36,183 nt of DNA from the NCBI GenBank assembly GCA_009377695.1, contig WHTP01000059.1, positions 1 to 36,183 of the forward strand, read 5' to 3'. The position numbers and the translations under genes are program-made. Shown in pieces: positions 16,327 to 23,928 of the stretch (position 1 is its first letter; each line of letters starts with the position of its first letter). Origin of the DNA: Hyphomicrobiales bacterium (lineage in GTDB: Bacteria; Pseudomonadota; Alphaproteobacteria; Rhizobiales; Xanthobacteraceae). The notes under the pieces were generated by a model that did not search any database, was not told the origin of the DNA, and saw only the letters and a program-made list of their open reading frames with translations.

Positions 16327-17770
16327 ATGAGCGACCACGGAACCGTCGCAACCAGGCGCGCCATTCTCGCCGCCGGCGCCGGCCTTGCCGCCGCCAGCGG
16401 CTTTGTCGGCCGGACTGCGGCCGAAACCGCGGTCCAGCACGATTCCGAACTTGCGCGCGTGCAGGATGCGCGCCGCGTCTTGATCAAGGGCGGGATCGTG
16501 CTCACCCTCGATCGCGCCGTCGGCGACTTCGCCAAGGCGGACCTCCTGATCGAGGATGGCAAGATCAGCGCCGTGCGGCCGGATATCGCGGCGGGCGACG
16601 CCGTCGCGATCGAGGCCGCGAACCGGATCGTCATGCCGGGCTTTGTCGACACCCATCACCATTTCTATCAGGGCATCCTGCGCAACATCCTGCCCAACGG
16701 CCTGCTCAATCCCGACTACAGCCGCGACATCAGCAATGCGCTGACCGCGCCTTACCGTCCCGCCGACGTCTATGCCGGCACGCTCATCAGCGCGCTCGGC
16801 ATGATCGACATGGGTACGACCGCGGTGGTCGACACCTCACAGGTCAACCATACGCCCGAGCACAGCGACGGCGGCATCCGCGCGCTGCAGGAGTCCGGCC
16901 TCCGGGTCGTTTACGCTTATTTCGCGTGGTGCGGGGCCTGCCGCGCAATATCCCCAGGACTTGACGCGGCTGCGCAAGGTCTATTTTTCGTCGGAGGATC
17001 AACTCCTGACGCTGGCGCTCGGCGGGAACCTCAATGGCGACCAGTTCAGCTTCGCCCGAAAGCACGGCGTGCGCATGGTGTGCCATGGCGTCAGGGACAC
17101 GACCGAGAAAGTGCTTTTCGAGCTCGCCAACGCCAAGCTTTTGCGCGCGGGAGACGAATACGTCCATTGCACGCATTTGAGCAGCGACGCCTGGCGCCTG
17201 CTCAAGGATACCGGCGGTCATGTATCGCTCGCCGTCCCGATCGAAATGGCCATGGGCCACGGAATGCCGCCGATCCAAGAGGCGCTCGACCACGGCATAC
17301 GCCCGTCGCTGAGCTCCGACGTCGACGTGACGATGGCGCAGGATCCCTTCACGGTGATGCGTGCCTGCTTCACGCTCCAGCGCCTCAACGTGTTGCAGCG
17401 CGCGCGTCGTGGCGAGCAGAATCTGCCGCCGCTCTTGACGGTGCGCGACGTTCTGGAATTCGCGACCATCGATGGGGCGCGCTGCCTGACGCTGGAGAAG
17501 AAGATCGGCACCCTGACGCCTGGCAAGGAGGCTGACATTGTCGTACTCGCGGCCGATCGGCTCAACGTCTGGCCGCTCAACAACGTGCCGGGCGCGATCG
17601 TGAACCTGATGAATCCGATGAACGTCGACACCGTCTTCATCGCCGGCAAGGTGCGGAAATGGCGCGGCGGGCTTGTCGGCGTCGATGTGGCGCGCGTGCT
17701 GCGGCTGGTCGCGGAGGCGCGCGATGGGGTGATTCAGCGCGCAGGCTTCAAGACAAACCTATTCGCGTAA
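16327..17770 (+). pseudogene. Tat-signal amidohydrolase (TrzA/AtzA-like) with a frameshift
   Basis: The N-terminus carries a twin-arginine-type signal (TRRAILAAGAGLAAASGFVG), followed by the amidohydrolase start VLIKGGIVLTLD and the metal-binding VMPGFVDTHHHFYQG. At 16921-16925 the frame breaks: after YAYF the family-like sequence RGAGPAAQYPQDL continues in the next frame, as if one extra base (near 16924) had been inserted. The second part keeps the remaining metal/catalytic positions: VCHGVRD, YVHCTHLSS and SLSSDVDV, ending at 17770. Together the parts would make a roughly 480-residue deaminase or chlorohydrolase-like enzyme. GGGAGG precedes the ATG. Everything except the shift looks intact, so a recent mutation or a sequencing error are both possible. 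Confidence 0.8.
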
Positions 17771-17785
17771 GCTTGCTTCCAGAGC

Positions 17786-17873
17786 GCATTCCGTTGAAGT
17801 GGAATCGGGATGCCCTCTCGACTCTTTGAGCGGCGCATGTCCCGGAAACCGGTTCCCACTTTTCCGGGACATG
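17786..17873. repeat. Dispersed palindromic repeat between amidohydrolase and kdgK
   Basis: CATGTCCCGGAAA (17836-17848) and TTTCCGGGACATG (17861-17873) are perfect 13-bp inverted arms with a 12-base spacer. The preceding AGCGCATTCCGTTGAAGTGG resembles the intergenic repeats common in Bradyrhizobium-like genomes. Lying between two gene ends, it may also stop transcription. Confidence 0.65.
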
Positions 17874-17880
17874 GGCTAGT

Positions 17881-18807
17881 CTAATGCATCGCCGCGGCGG
17901 TGCGCGGCATGATCGCGCCGTGATGGCGGATCACTTCGGCGGCGAGGCGATGGGCGAGGCCGGCCGCAGCGCCCGGCCCGTCACCCGAAAGGCGTGCGGC
18001 AAGATAAGCGGCGTTGAAGCTGTCGCCGGCCGCCAAGGGATCGACCGGCACCACGACCTCCGGCACCGGTACGAATTCGCTCTTGCCGCCGGACGCCACC
18101 AGCGCGCTGTTGGGTCCGTTCTTCACCACGATTTCGCCGATCCCGAAGGCCTGCAGGCGCTCGGCCGTTGCCTCCGGTGACGGGTCGCCCCACAGCACGG
18201 CCTCGTCATCATAGGCGGGCATCGCGATGTCGACGCGCTTGAGCGCTTCCACGAAAACCGTGCGGGTCCGGGTGAGGTCGCCCTTCCATCCGCGCGGCCG
18301 GAAATTACCGTCGAATGCGATCTTGGCGCCGCGCTGCCGTGCCATCTCCACGATCGCGAGGAAGCGGCCGAGCCCGGCATTCGAGTAAAGCGACAGCGTG
18401 ATGCCGGAGAAATAGACGAGCTTCGCATTGAGCATGCTCTCGGCGATGCGGCCCCAATCCGCATGCTCGAACAGTTCGCTCGCCGGCTCGCCCTCGCGCC
18501 AGTAGTGGAAAGTGCGCTTGCCAGCGGCATCGTTGTCGGTGACGTAGATGCCGGGGAGGCGACCAGGAACGCGCAGCATCAGGTCGCTTTGCACGCCCTC
18601 GGCCGCCGCGAGCGCCAGGATGCGATCGGAAAATGGGTCGTCGCCGAGCGCGGTCGCGAACGCGGTTGGGATGCCGGCGCGCGCCAGATAGACCGCGGTG
18701 TTGAAGGTGTCACCGCCGCACCCGGCCGCAAAGCGGCCGTCGCGGCCCCGCGCCATTTCGACCAGGACTTCGCCGATGGCGACAACACGGGCTTTTGGGT
18801 TCGGCAT
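17881..18807 (-). CDS. kdgK: PfkB-family carbohydrate kinase, probable 2-keto-3-deoxygluconate kinase
   Basis: 308 residues from ATG 18807. It would phosphorylate 2-keto-3-deoxygluconate to KDPG, feeding the Entner-Doudoroff pathway. The N-terminal PfkB pattern is present (VVAIGEVLVEM, GGDTFNTAVYLARAG, ALGDDPF). The C-terminal signature reads DPLAAGDSFNAAYLAARLSG; Asp262 is the catalytic base, and the AAGD variant of the usual GAGD is typical of KdgK. YFSGITLSLY and DGNFRPRGW also fit. An open frame continues upstream through a 14-bp tandem repeat but gives only low-complexity residues. No other sugar-acid genes lie nearby. The substrate is inferred from motif style, so another ketose kinase is possible. 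Confidence 0.85.
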   Translation of the reverse strand: MPNPKARVVAIGEVLVEMARGRDGRFAAGCGGDTFNTAVYLARAGIPTAFATALGDDPFSDRILALAAAEGVQSDLMLRVPGRLPGIYVTDNDAAGKRTFHYWREGEPASELFEHADWGRIAESMLNAKLVYFSGITLSLYSNAGLGRFLAIVEMARQRGAKIAFDGNFRPRGWKGDLTRTRTVFVEALKRVDIAMPAYDDEAVLWGDPSPEATAERLQAFGIGEIVVKNGPNSALVASGGKSEFVPVPEVVVPVDPLAAGDSFNAAYLAARLSGDGPGAAAGLAHRLAAEVIRHHGAIMPRTAAAMH

Positions 18808-18892
18808 GGGCACCTGACGCGCGCAATGTTGCGAGAGTGTGAGAAGCATAGCCCGGATGGCTTGGCAAATGCGGATCTTGGCAGATGCGGAC

Positions 18893-18973
18893 CCAAGCCA
18901 TGGGAGCCAAGCCATGGGAGCCAAGCCATGGGAGCCAAGCCATGGGAGCCAAGCCATGGGAGCCAAGCCATGG
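18893..18973. repeat. 14-bp tandem repeat, five full copies plus 11 bases
   Basis: The unit CCAAGCCATGGGAG is repeated without mismatch at 18893, 18907, 18921, 18935 and 18949, followed by a partial sixth copy to 18973. Each unit contains the palindrome CCATGG. It lies in the divergent region between kdgK and the zinc locus. The unit length is not a multiple of three. Confidence 0.95.
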
Positions 18974-19002
18974 CCCGTCGCGACACCTTGGCAATCCGGC
19001 CC

Positions 19003-19021
19003 GAAATGTTATATTGTTACA
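19003..19021 (+). promoter_or_regulatory. A/T-rich candidate operator/promoter of the zinc locus (possible Zur site)
   Basis: GAAATGTTATATTGTTACA stands out as A/T-rich in a G+C-rich region and lies 12 bases before the first ATG of the zinc genes. ATGTTAT matches one half of alphaproteobacterial Zur sites as I recall them; the other half matches poorly. It may instead be a -10 region (TATATT). Confidence 0.4.
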
Positions 19022-19033
19022 GGAGAGGCGGCC

Positions 19034-19201
19034 ATGCCCACGGATGTCCACCAGCATCGTCACCACCACCATCCCGGCCAGGGCCATCCGCCTGCGTCGA
19101 TCTCGCCGTCGATCCTGCGGCTGTCCGCGGCCGAGCGCCTGACGGCAGCAGGGGTGGTCATCGCGTTGATCTGGGCGGTCGTGCTGTGGGCCATCGCGTG
19201 A
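19034..19201 (+). CDS. 55-residue His-rich single-pass membrane protein of the zinc locus
   Basis: The peptide starts MPTDVHQHRHHHHPGQGH, with seven histidines in 13 residues (6-18), and ends with one hydrophobic helix (about 37-55, LTAAGVVIALIWAVVLWAIA). ATG 19034 is preceded by AGGAGAGG, one of the best ribosome-binding sites in the window. It is too short to belong to a family I know. It lies directly upstream of the ATP-binding protein gene, in the same orientation. The histidines would face one side of the inner membrane and could bind zinc. A metal-buffer, regulator or accessory role for the transporter is inferred from composition and position only. Confidence 0.65.
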   Translation: MPTDVHQHRHHHHPGQGHPPASISPSILRLSAAERLTAAGVVIALIWAVVLWAIA

Positions 19202-19204
19202 ACC

Positions 19205-19249
19205 CAAGTCCTTGCGAATCAAGTCTTTGCGAATCAAGTCTCTGCGAAC
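19205..19249. repeat. Three tandem copies of a 15-bp unit before znuC
   Basis: CAAGTCCTTGCGAAT, CAAGTCTTTGCGAAT and CAAGTCTCTGCGAAC follow one another from 19205. The unit is in frame with the ATPase, so an upstream ATG at 19212 would add RIKSL-type repeats to it. The array fills the gap between the small His-rich gene and the ATPase start. Confidence 0.85.
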
Positions 19250-19265
19250 AGAGTTTGAGTGCCGG

Positions 19266-20015
19266 ATGACTGCAGCGCTTCGTTTCAACAATTTGACCCT
19301 TGGCTATGATCGGCACCCGGCGGTGCATCACCTCGATGGCGCTGTCGATACCGGCGCGCTGATGGCGGTGGTCGGTCCGAACGGGGCCGGCAAGTCGACG
19401 CTGTTCAAGGGCATCGTCGGTATGATCAAGCCGCTCGCCGGACGCATCGAGCGCGGTGAGCTGTCGGCTCGCGATATCGCCTACCTCCCGCAGGCCGCCG
19501 AGATCGACAAGAGCTTTCCGATCAACGCCTTCGACATGGTGGCGATGGGCCTATGGCATCACACCGGCCTGTTCGGTGGCATCGACAAGCGCGGGCGTCG
19601 CCGCGTCGAAGAGGCCATCGCCGGGGTCGGCCTCACCGGCTTTGAGGATCGCGCCATCGGCACGCTGTCGGGCGGGCAGATGCAGCGCATGCTGTTCGCG
19701 CGCCTGTTGCTGCAGGATGCGCGCGTGATCGTGCTTGACGAGCCCTTCAATGCGGTCGACGCTAAGACCTCGGCCGATCTGTTCGATCTGGTGCGGCGCT
19801 GGCACGGCGAAAAGCGCACGGTGCTCACGGCGCTGCATGACATCGATTTCGTCCGTGCGAATTTCCCCGAGACTTTGCTGCTCGCGCGCGAGCCGGTGGC
19901 CTGGGGCAACACTGCGTCGGTCTTGACCCCGGAGAACCTGCTCACCGCGCGGCGGATGTGCGAGGCCTTCGACGAGCACGCGGCGGAATGCGCCGTGCCG
20001 ACGGTGGCGGCGTGA
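19266..20015 (+). CDS. znuC: Zinc/manganese-type ABC transporter ATP-binding protein
   Basis: 249 residues from ATG 19266. Walker A GPNGAGKST is at 37-45, the Q-loop glutamine at about 76, the signature LSGGQMQR at 134-141, Walker B VIVLDEP at 154-160, and the switch histidine at 191. The family is the cluster-9 metal importers (Znu, Azt, Mnt, Sit). An ATG at 19212 in the same frame would add 18 residues made of the 15-bp repeat and is unlikely. Gene order ATPase, permease, binding protein resembles aztABC of Paracoccus more than the divergent znuA/znuCB of enteric bacteria. The stop lies 11 bases before the ATG chosen for the permease and overlaps an alternative GTG. Zinc rather than manganese is inferred from the His-rich partners. 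Confidence 0.9.
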   Translation: MTAALRFNNLTLGYDRHPAVHHLDGAVDTGALMAVVGPNGAGKSTLFKGIVGMIKPLAGRIERGELSARDIAYLPQAAEIDKSFPINAFDMVAMGLWHHTGLFGGIDKRGRRRVEEAIAGVGLTGFEDRAIGTLSGGQMQRMLFARLLLQDARVIVLDEPFNAVDAKTSADLFDLVRRWHGEKRTVLTALHDIDFVRANFPETLLLAREPVAWGNTASVLTPENLLTARRMCEAFDEHAAECAVPTVAA

Positions 20016-20026
20016 TCGGAACAGTC

Positions 20027-20893
20027 ATGTACGATTGGCTTCTCGGACCGTTCGTCGAGTTCGAGTTCATGCGGCGTGCGCTCGCGGGTACGACGGCGCT
20101 CGCGCTTGGCGCCGGGCCGATAGGCGTATTCCTGATGCTGCGCCGCATGAGTCTCGTCGGCGACGCCATGGCGCATGCGATCCTGCCCGGTGCGGCGGTC
20201 GGCTTTCTGGTCTCCGGGCTGAACCTGTTCGCAATGACCGCGGGCGGGTTGATCGCCGGCTGCGTGGTCGCTCTGCTCACCGGTTTCGTCGCGCGCATGA
20301 CCGAGCTGAAGGAGGATGCCGCGCTTGCCACCTTCTACCTGCTCTCGCTGGCGCTCGGTGTCACCATCGTGTCGATGGTGGGCACCAACATCGACCTGCT
20401 GCACGTGCTGTTTGGATCGGTGCTGGCGCTCGACAACCAGACGCTCTTGCTGATCGCCGGTAATGCGACCATCACACTGATCGTGCTGGCGCTGATCTAT
20501 CGGCCGCTGGTGATCGAATGCGTGGACCCGAACTTCCTGCGGTCCGTCAGCGGCGCCGGCGCGCCCGCGCACTTCGCATTCCTGGCGCTGGTCGTGCTCA
20601 ATCTTGTCTCCGGCTTCCATGCCCTCGGCACGTTGCTTGCGGTCGGGATCATGATGCTGCCGGCCGCCACCGGGCGCTTCTGGGCGCGCGATATCACGCT
20701 GATGGTCGTGATCGCCGCCATCTGCGGCACAGTTTCGGGATACGCCGGGCTACTGATCTCCTACCACGCCGGCGTGCCGTCGGGACCGGCGGTGATCCTG
20801 GTTGCCGGTGTCTTTTATGTCGTGTCGCTGTTGTTCGGGCATGTCGGCGGTTTGGTACGGCAGATGCTGCCGCAGCGTCACCTTGAAGCGTGA
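20027..20893 (+). CDS. znuB: Zinc-type ABC transporter permease
   Basis: 288 residues with eight or more hydrophobic helices in the inner membrane. The ABC-3 permease pattern MRRALAGTTALALGAGPIGVFLMLRR is followed by MSLVGDAMAHAILPGAAVGF, the part that contacts the ATPase, and by a later GFHALGTLLAVGIMMLPAATG. ATG 20027 has GGAA five bases upstream. A GTG at 20012 that overlaps the znuC stop (GTGA) is an equally fair start and would add five residues. It forms the channel for metal delivered by the following binding protein. The gap to that gene is 27 bases, so one operon is very likely. Confidence 0.9.
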   Translation: MYDWLLGPFVEFEFMRRALAGTTALALGAGPIGVFLMLRRMSLVGDAMAHAILPGAAVGFLVSGLNLFAMTAGGLIAGCVVALLTGFVARMTELKEDAALATFYLLSLALGVTIVSMVGTNIDLLHVLFGSVLALDNQTLLLIAGNATITLIVLALIYRPLVIECVDPNFLRSVSGAGAPAHFAFLALVVLNLVSGFHALGTLLAVGIMMLPAATGRFWARDITLMVVIAAICGTVSGYAGLLISYHAGVPSGPAVILVAGVFYVVSLLFGHVGGLVRQMLPQRHLEA

Positions 20894-20920
20894 TTCAACG
20901 TCTGCTGTAAGGAGTGCACC

Positions 20921-21838
20921 ATGATCAATCGCCGGCATGTCATCGCGTTGGCTGCAACTCTGGCAGTCTTATCCGCCTCGGCGCCGGCGTTGGCGCAGGA
21001 GAAGCTCCGCGTCCTCGCGACCTTCTCGATCCTGGGCGATCTCGTTAAAAACGTCGGCGGCGATCGTATCGAGGTGTCGACCCTGGTCGGGCCGAACAGC
21101 GATGCGCACGTCTATTCGCCGGCGCCGGCCGACGCCAAGCGGGTCGCCGCCGCCAAGGTCGTCATCACCAATGGGCTTGGCTTCGAGGGCTGGATGGCGC
21201 GGCTGGTGCGCGCTGCCGGTTCGAAGGTGACGCCAGTGGTCGCCACCAAAGGCGTCAAGCCGCGCAGGCAGGCGGGCCATGGTCACAGCCATGGGCACGG
21301 CCACGACGATACCGATCCCCATGCCTGGCAGTCGGTCGCGAACGTGAAAATCTATATCGCCAATATTCGCGACGCGCTGATCGCTGCCGACCCCGCCGGG
21401 AAGGCGGCGTATCAGGCCAATGCCGCGGCCTATCTCAAGAAGCTCGATGGGCTCGACAAGGAGGTCCGCGAGGCGGTCGCCATGATCCCCAAGGACCGTC
21501 GCCGGATCATCACCTCGCATGACGCTTTCGGCTACTTCCAGGCCGCCTACGGCATCGAATTCGTCGCACCGCAGGGCGTGTCGACGGAATCGGAAGCGTC
21601 CGCGCGCGACGTCGGCCGCATCATCACCCAGATCAAGCGGCAGAAGATCCCGGCGGTGTTCCTGGAGAACGTCACCGATCCGCGGCTGATCCAGCGGATC
21701 GCGGCGGAATCCGGCGCGAAGGTCGGCGGCCAGCTCTATTCGGACGCGCTGACCGACGAAAAGGGCGCGGCACCGAGCTACATCGACCTGATCCGGCACA
21801 ATGCGAAGCAGTTGGTGTCGGCGCTGACGACAAGCTGA
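20921..21838 (+). CDS. znuA: Periplasmic zinc-binding protein of the ABC importer
   Basis: 305 residues. The signal peptide ends at about residue 25 (PALA). The cluster-9 binding fold has the expected metal ligands: His63 (DAHVYSPAP), His134 (DPHAWQS), His200 (SHDAFGYF) and probably Asp275 (YSDAL). A short His-rich loop GHGHSHGHGH at 119-128 precedes DPHAW, where ZnuA proteins carry a mobile zinc-gathering loop. TAAGGAG lies just before the ATG, a strong ribosome-binding site. It captures Zn2+ in the periplasm for the adjacent permease and ATPase. The His loop favours zinc over manganese. Gene order also resembles the AztC system. The 111 bases after it lead to the CobW-type gene. Confidence 0.92.
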   Translation: MINRRHVIALAATLAVLSASAPALAQEKLRVLATFSILGDLVKNVGGDRIEVSTLVGPNSDAHVYSPAPADAKRVAAAKVVITNGLGFEGWMARLVRAAGSKVTPVVATKGVKPRRQAGHGHSHGHGHDDTDPHAWQSVANVKIYIANIRDALIAADPAGKAAYQANAAAYLKKLDGLDKEVREAVAMIPKDRRRIITSHDAFGYFQAAYGIEFVAPQGVSTESEASARDVGRIITQIKRQKIPAVFLENVTDPRLIQRIAAESGAKVGGQLYSDALTDEKGAAPSYIDLIRHNAKQLVSALTTS

Positions 21839-21949
21839 ACGACCGCTGCCTCGCAGGTTGTTCCGCCGGCTTCACACGGTATCGCACGGTAATTCGGGCT
21901 TGGTTCTCCGGGGTCGCTTCCCTATGTTAGCGGCCGAATGGAGCAATCA

Positions 21950-23008
21950 ATGTCCGACAACAAAATACCTGTGACGGTGCTGACCGGCTATCTCGGCGCC
22001 GGCAAAACCACGCTGCTCAACCGCATCCTGTCCGAGCCGCACGGGCAGAAGTATGCCGTCATCGTCAATGAGTTTGGCGAGATCGGCATCGACAATGACC
22101 TCGTGGTTGGTGCCGATGAGGAAGTGTTCGAGATGAACAACGGCTGCATCTGCTGCACCGTGCGCGGCGACCTGGTGCGCATCATCGACGGGCTGATGCG
22201 GCGCAAGGGCAAGTTTGACGGCATCATCGTCGAGACCACCGGCCTCGCCGATCCGGCCCCGGTGGCGCAGACCTTCTTCGTCGACGAGAACGTCGGCCGC
22301 AAGACCAAGCTCGACGCGGTCGTGACGGTCGCCGACGCCAAATGGCTGAAGGACCGGCTCAAGGACGCCCCCGAGGCCAAGAACCAGATCGCCTTTGCCG
22401 ACGTGATCCTGCTCAACAAATCCGACCTCGTGTCGCCCGATGAGCTGAGCGACATCGAAGCGCGTATCCGCGGGATCAATCCCTACGCGCGCGTGCACAA
22501 GACCGAGCGCTGCGCCATCGCGCTCCCGGAGGTGCTCGGCCGCAATGCCTTCGACCTCGACCGTATCCTCGACCTCGAACCGGATTTCCTGGAGACCGGC
22601 GAGCACCATCACCATGCTCACGATCATGATCACGACGGCGATCATGTCCACCATCATGATCACGGGCATGAACACAGCCACAGCCATGGCGGCCTGAAGC
22701 ACTATCACGACGAGGATATGCAGTCGGTGTCGATCACGCTCGACAAGCCGCTCAGCCCCGACAAGTTCTTTCCCTGGGTGCAGGATCTCGTGCAGAAAGA
22801 AGGTCCGAACATCCTGCGCTGCAAGGGCATCATCTCGTTCAAGGACGACGACGAGCGATTCGTGCTGCAAGGCGTGCACATGATCCTCGACGGCGACCAC
22901 CAGCGCCCGTGGAAGAACGGCGAGAAGCGCACGAGCCGCATGGTCTTCATCGGCCGCAATCTGCCGATGGAGACGATCACGCAGGGTTTCGCAGGGTGCG
23001 TGGCGTGA
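21950..23008 (+). CDS. CobW/COG0523 GTPase, probable zinc chaperone
   Basis: 352 residues from ATG 21950, chosen because GGAG lies seven bases upstream; an ATG four codons earlier is possible. G1/Walker A GYLGAGKTT is at 13-21, the metal-binding CxCC motif (Cys66, Cys68, Cys69) in NGCICC, and the G4 motif NKSD at 156-159. A linker at 219-253 holds 18 histidines in 35 residues, mixed with Asp. The C-terminal CobW domain includes GVHMILDGDHQRPW. COG0523 GTPases hand zinc or other metals to client proteins. Direct succession after the importer genes argues for zinc and for a shared response to zinc shortage. A cobalamin role is unlikely, since no cob genes are nearby. Confidence 0.92.
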   Translation: MSDNKIPVTVLTGYLGAGKTTLLNRILSEPHGQKYAVIVNEFGEIGIDNDLVVGADEEVFEMNNGCICCTVRGDLVRIIDGLMRRKGKFDGIIVETTGLADPAPVAQTFFVDENVGRKTKLDAVVTVADAKWLKDRLKDAPEAKNQIAFADVILLNKSDLVSPDELSDIEARIRGINPYARVHKTERCAIALPEVLGRNAFDLDRILDLEPDFLETGEHHHHAHDHDHDGDHVHHHDHGHEHSHSHGGLKHYHDEDMQSVSITLDKPLSPDKFFPWVQDLVQKEGPNILRCKGIISFKDDDERFVLQGVHMILDGDHQRPWKNGEKRTSRMVFIGRNLPMETITQGFAGCVA

Positions 23009-23062
23009 TCGGTTGCTGTTAGTGCCATGACGCGTTGCCTCCCACCGAACGGGGGATAGGCC

Positions 23063-23896
23063 GTGGCTCGGCGATCAAGACCGGTACGCAAGAACAGGCC
23101 AGAGCCCGGCAACAGCCTCGAACGGATGGTCGCGCTGCTCGACCTGTTCGAGGAGAGCCCGTCGGGCTGGACCTTCGAGCGCATCCACAGCCGGCTCGGC
23201 TATACCCGCTCCACGCTCTATCGATATCTTAAGGTCCTGTCGGACGCAGAGCTTTTGAGCTCGCTGCCGGAGGCGGGCTACACGCTCGGCCCGCGGATCG
23301 TCGAGCTCGATTATGAAATCCGCGCCCACGATCCGATCATCCGCGCCAGTCGGCCGCTGATGCGCGAACTCGTGCAGGAGGTCCCGGGCATCGCGCTCTT
23401 GTGCCGCAGCTATCGCAGCAAGGTGCTCTGCGTGCACCAGGAGCGCAGCACCACCGAGATCGAAAGCACCTACGAGCGCGGACGAACGATGCCGCTGCTG
23501 CGCGGCGCGGCGTCGCGCATCATCCTCGCCAACATGCCGTCGCGAACGATCGCAACTTTGTTCGGACGGCAGCCGCGCGAATTCGCTGGTGCAGGCCTGG
23601 GGGACACGCTGGCGGCCGTCCAGGAGAGCCTGAAGCGCATTCGCAAAGCCGGATGGGACCAGACGACGGGCGAGGTGACCAAAGGCATCACCGGGATCGC
23701 CGCGCCGATCTTCGGTGATCGCGACAAGGTGCTTGGCAGCCTGAGCATCAGCTTCGCGACGCGCAGCATGAACGCCAAGCGTATCGGCGCGATCGCCGAG
23801 CGCGTGGTGTCGTGCGCCGGGATCGTCACGCAGACAATCGCGCGAGGGAACGGAACGGCGCAAACCAGCGTTACCGGTCGGAAAGCGCCCGTTTGA
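23063..23896 (+). CDS. IclR-family transcriptional regulator
   Basis: 277 residues from a GTG at 23063 with GGGGGA upstream. The N-terminal winged helix (about 18-75) has NSLERMVALLDLFEES and the recognition helix region YTRSTLYRYLKVL. The C-terminal effector domain includes RGAASRIILANM and GITGIAAPIF. IclR proteins control catabolic genes for aromatic and related acids. A perfect palindrome begins two bases after its stop codon, before the monooxygenase, so it most likely controls that gene. Its ligand is unknown; the neighbouring monooxygenase suggests an aromatic compound. Confidence 0.9.
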   Translation: MARRSRPVRKNRPEPGNSLERMVALLDLFEESPSGWTFERIHSRLGYTRSTLYRYLKVLSDAELLSSLPEAGYTLGPRIVELDYEIRAHDPIIRASRPLMRELVQEVPGIALLCRSYRSKVLCVHQERSTTEIESTYERGRTMPLLRGAASRIILANMPSRTIATLFGRQPREFAGAGLGDTLAAVQESLKRIRKAGWDQTTGEVTKGITGIAAPIFGDRDKVLGSLSISFATRSMNAKRIGAIAERVVSCAGIVTQTIARGNGTAQTSVTGRKAPV

Positions 23897-23897
23897 C

Positions 23898-23918
23898 AAA
23901 TCCCACATTGTGGGATTT
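23898..23918. promoter_or_regulatory. Perfect 10-1-10 palindrome, candidate IclR operator
   Basis: AAATCCCACA (23898-23907) and TGTGGGATTT (23909-23918) are exact reverse complements around one T. It fills the gap between the IclR stop and the AAGGAGG of the monooxygenase. A TTGACA at 23893-23898 overlaps its left edge. Confidence 0.75.
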
Positions 23919-23928
23919 AAGGAGGCGC

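Noticed and set aside
18808-18966. N-terminal extension of KdgK through the tandem repeat
   Set aside because: It adds only repeat-coded MAWLPWLGSHG-like residues; the kinase fold starts just after ATG 18807.
18893-18973. CRISPR array
   Set aside because: The 14-bp units are contiguous with no spacers, and no cas genes are seen.
23893-23920. Sigma-70 promoter from TTGACA at 23893
   Set aside because: No good -10 follows at proper spacing, and transcription would start on top of the ribosome-binding site.
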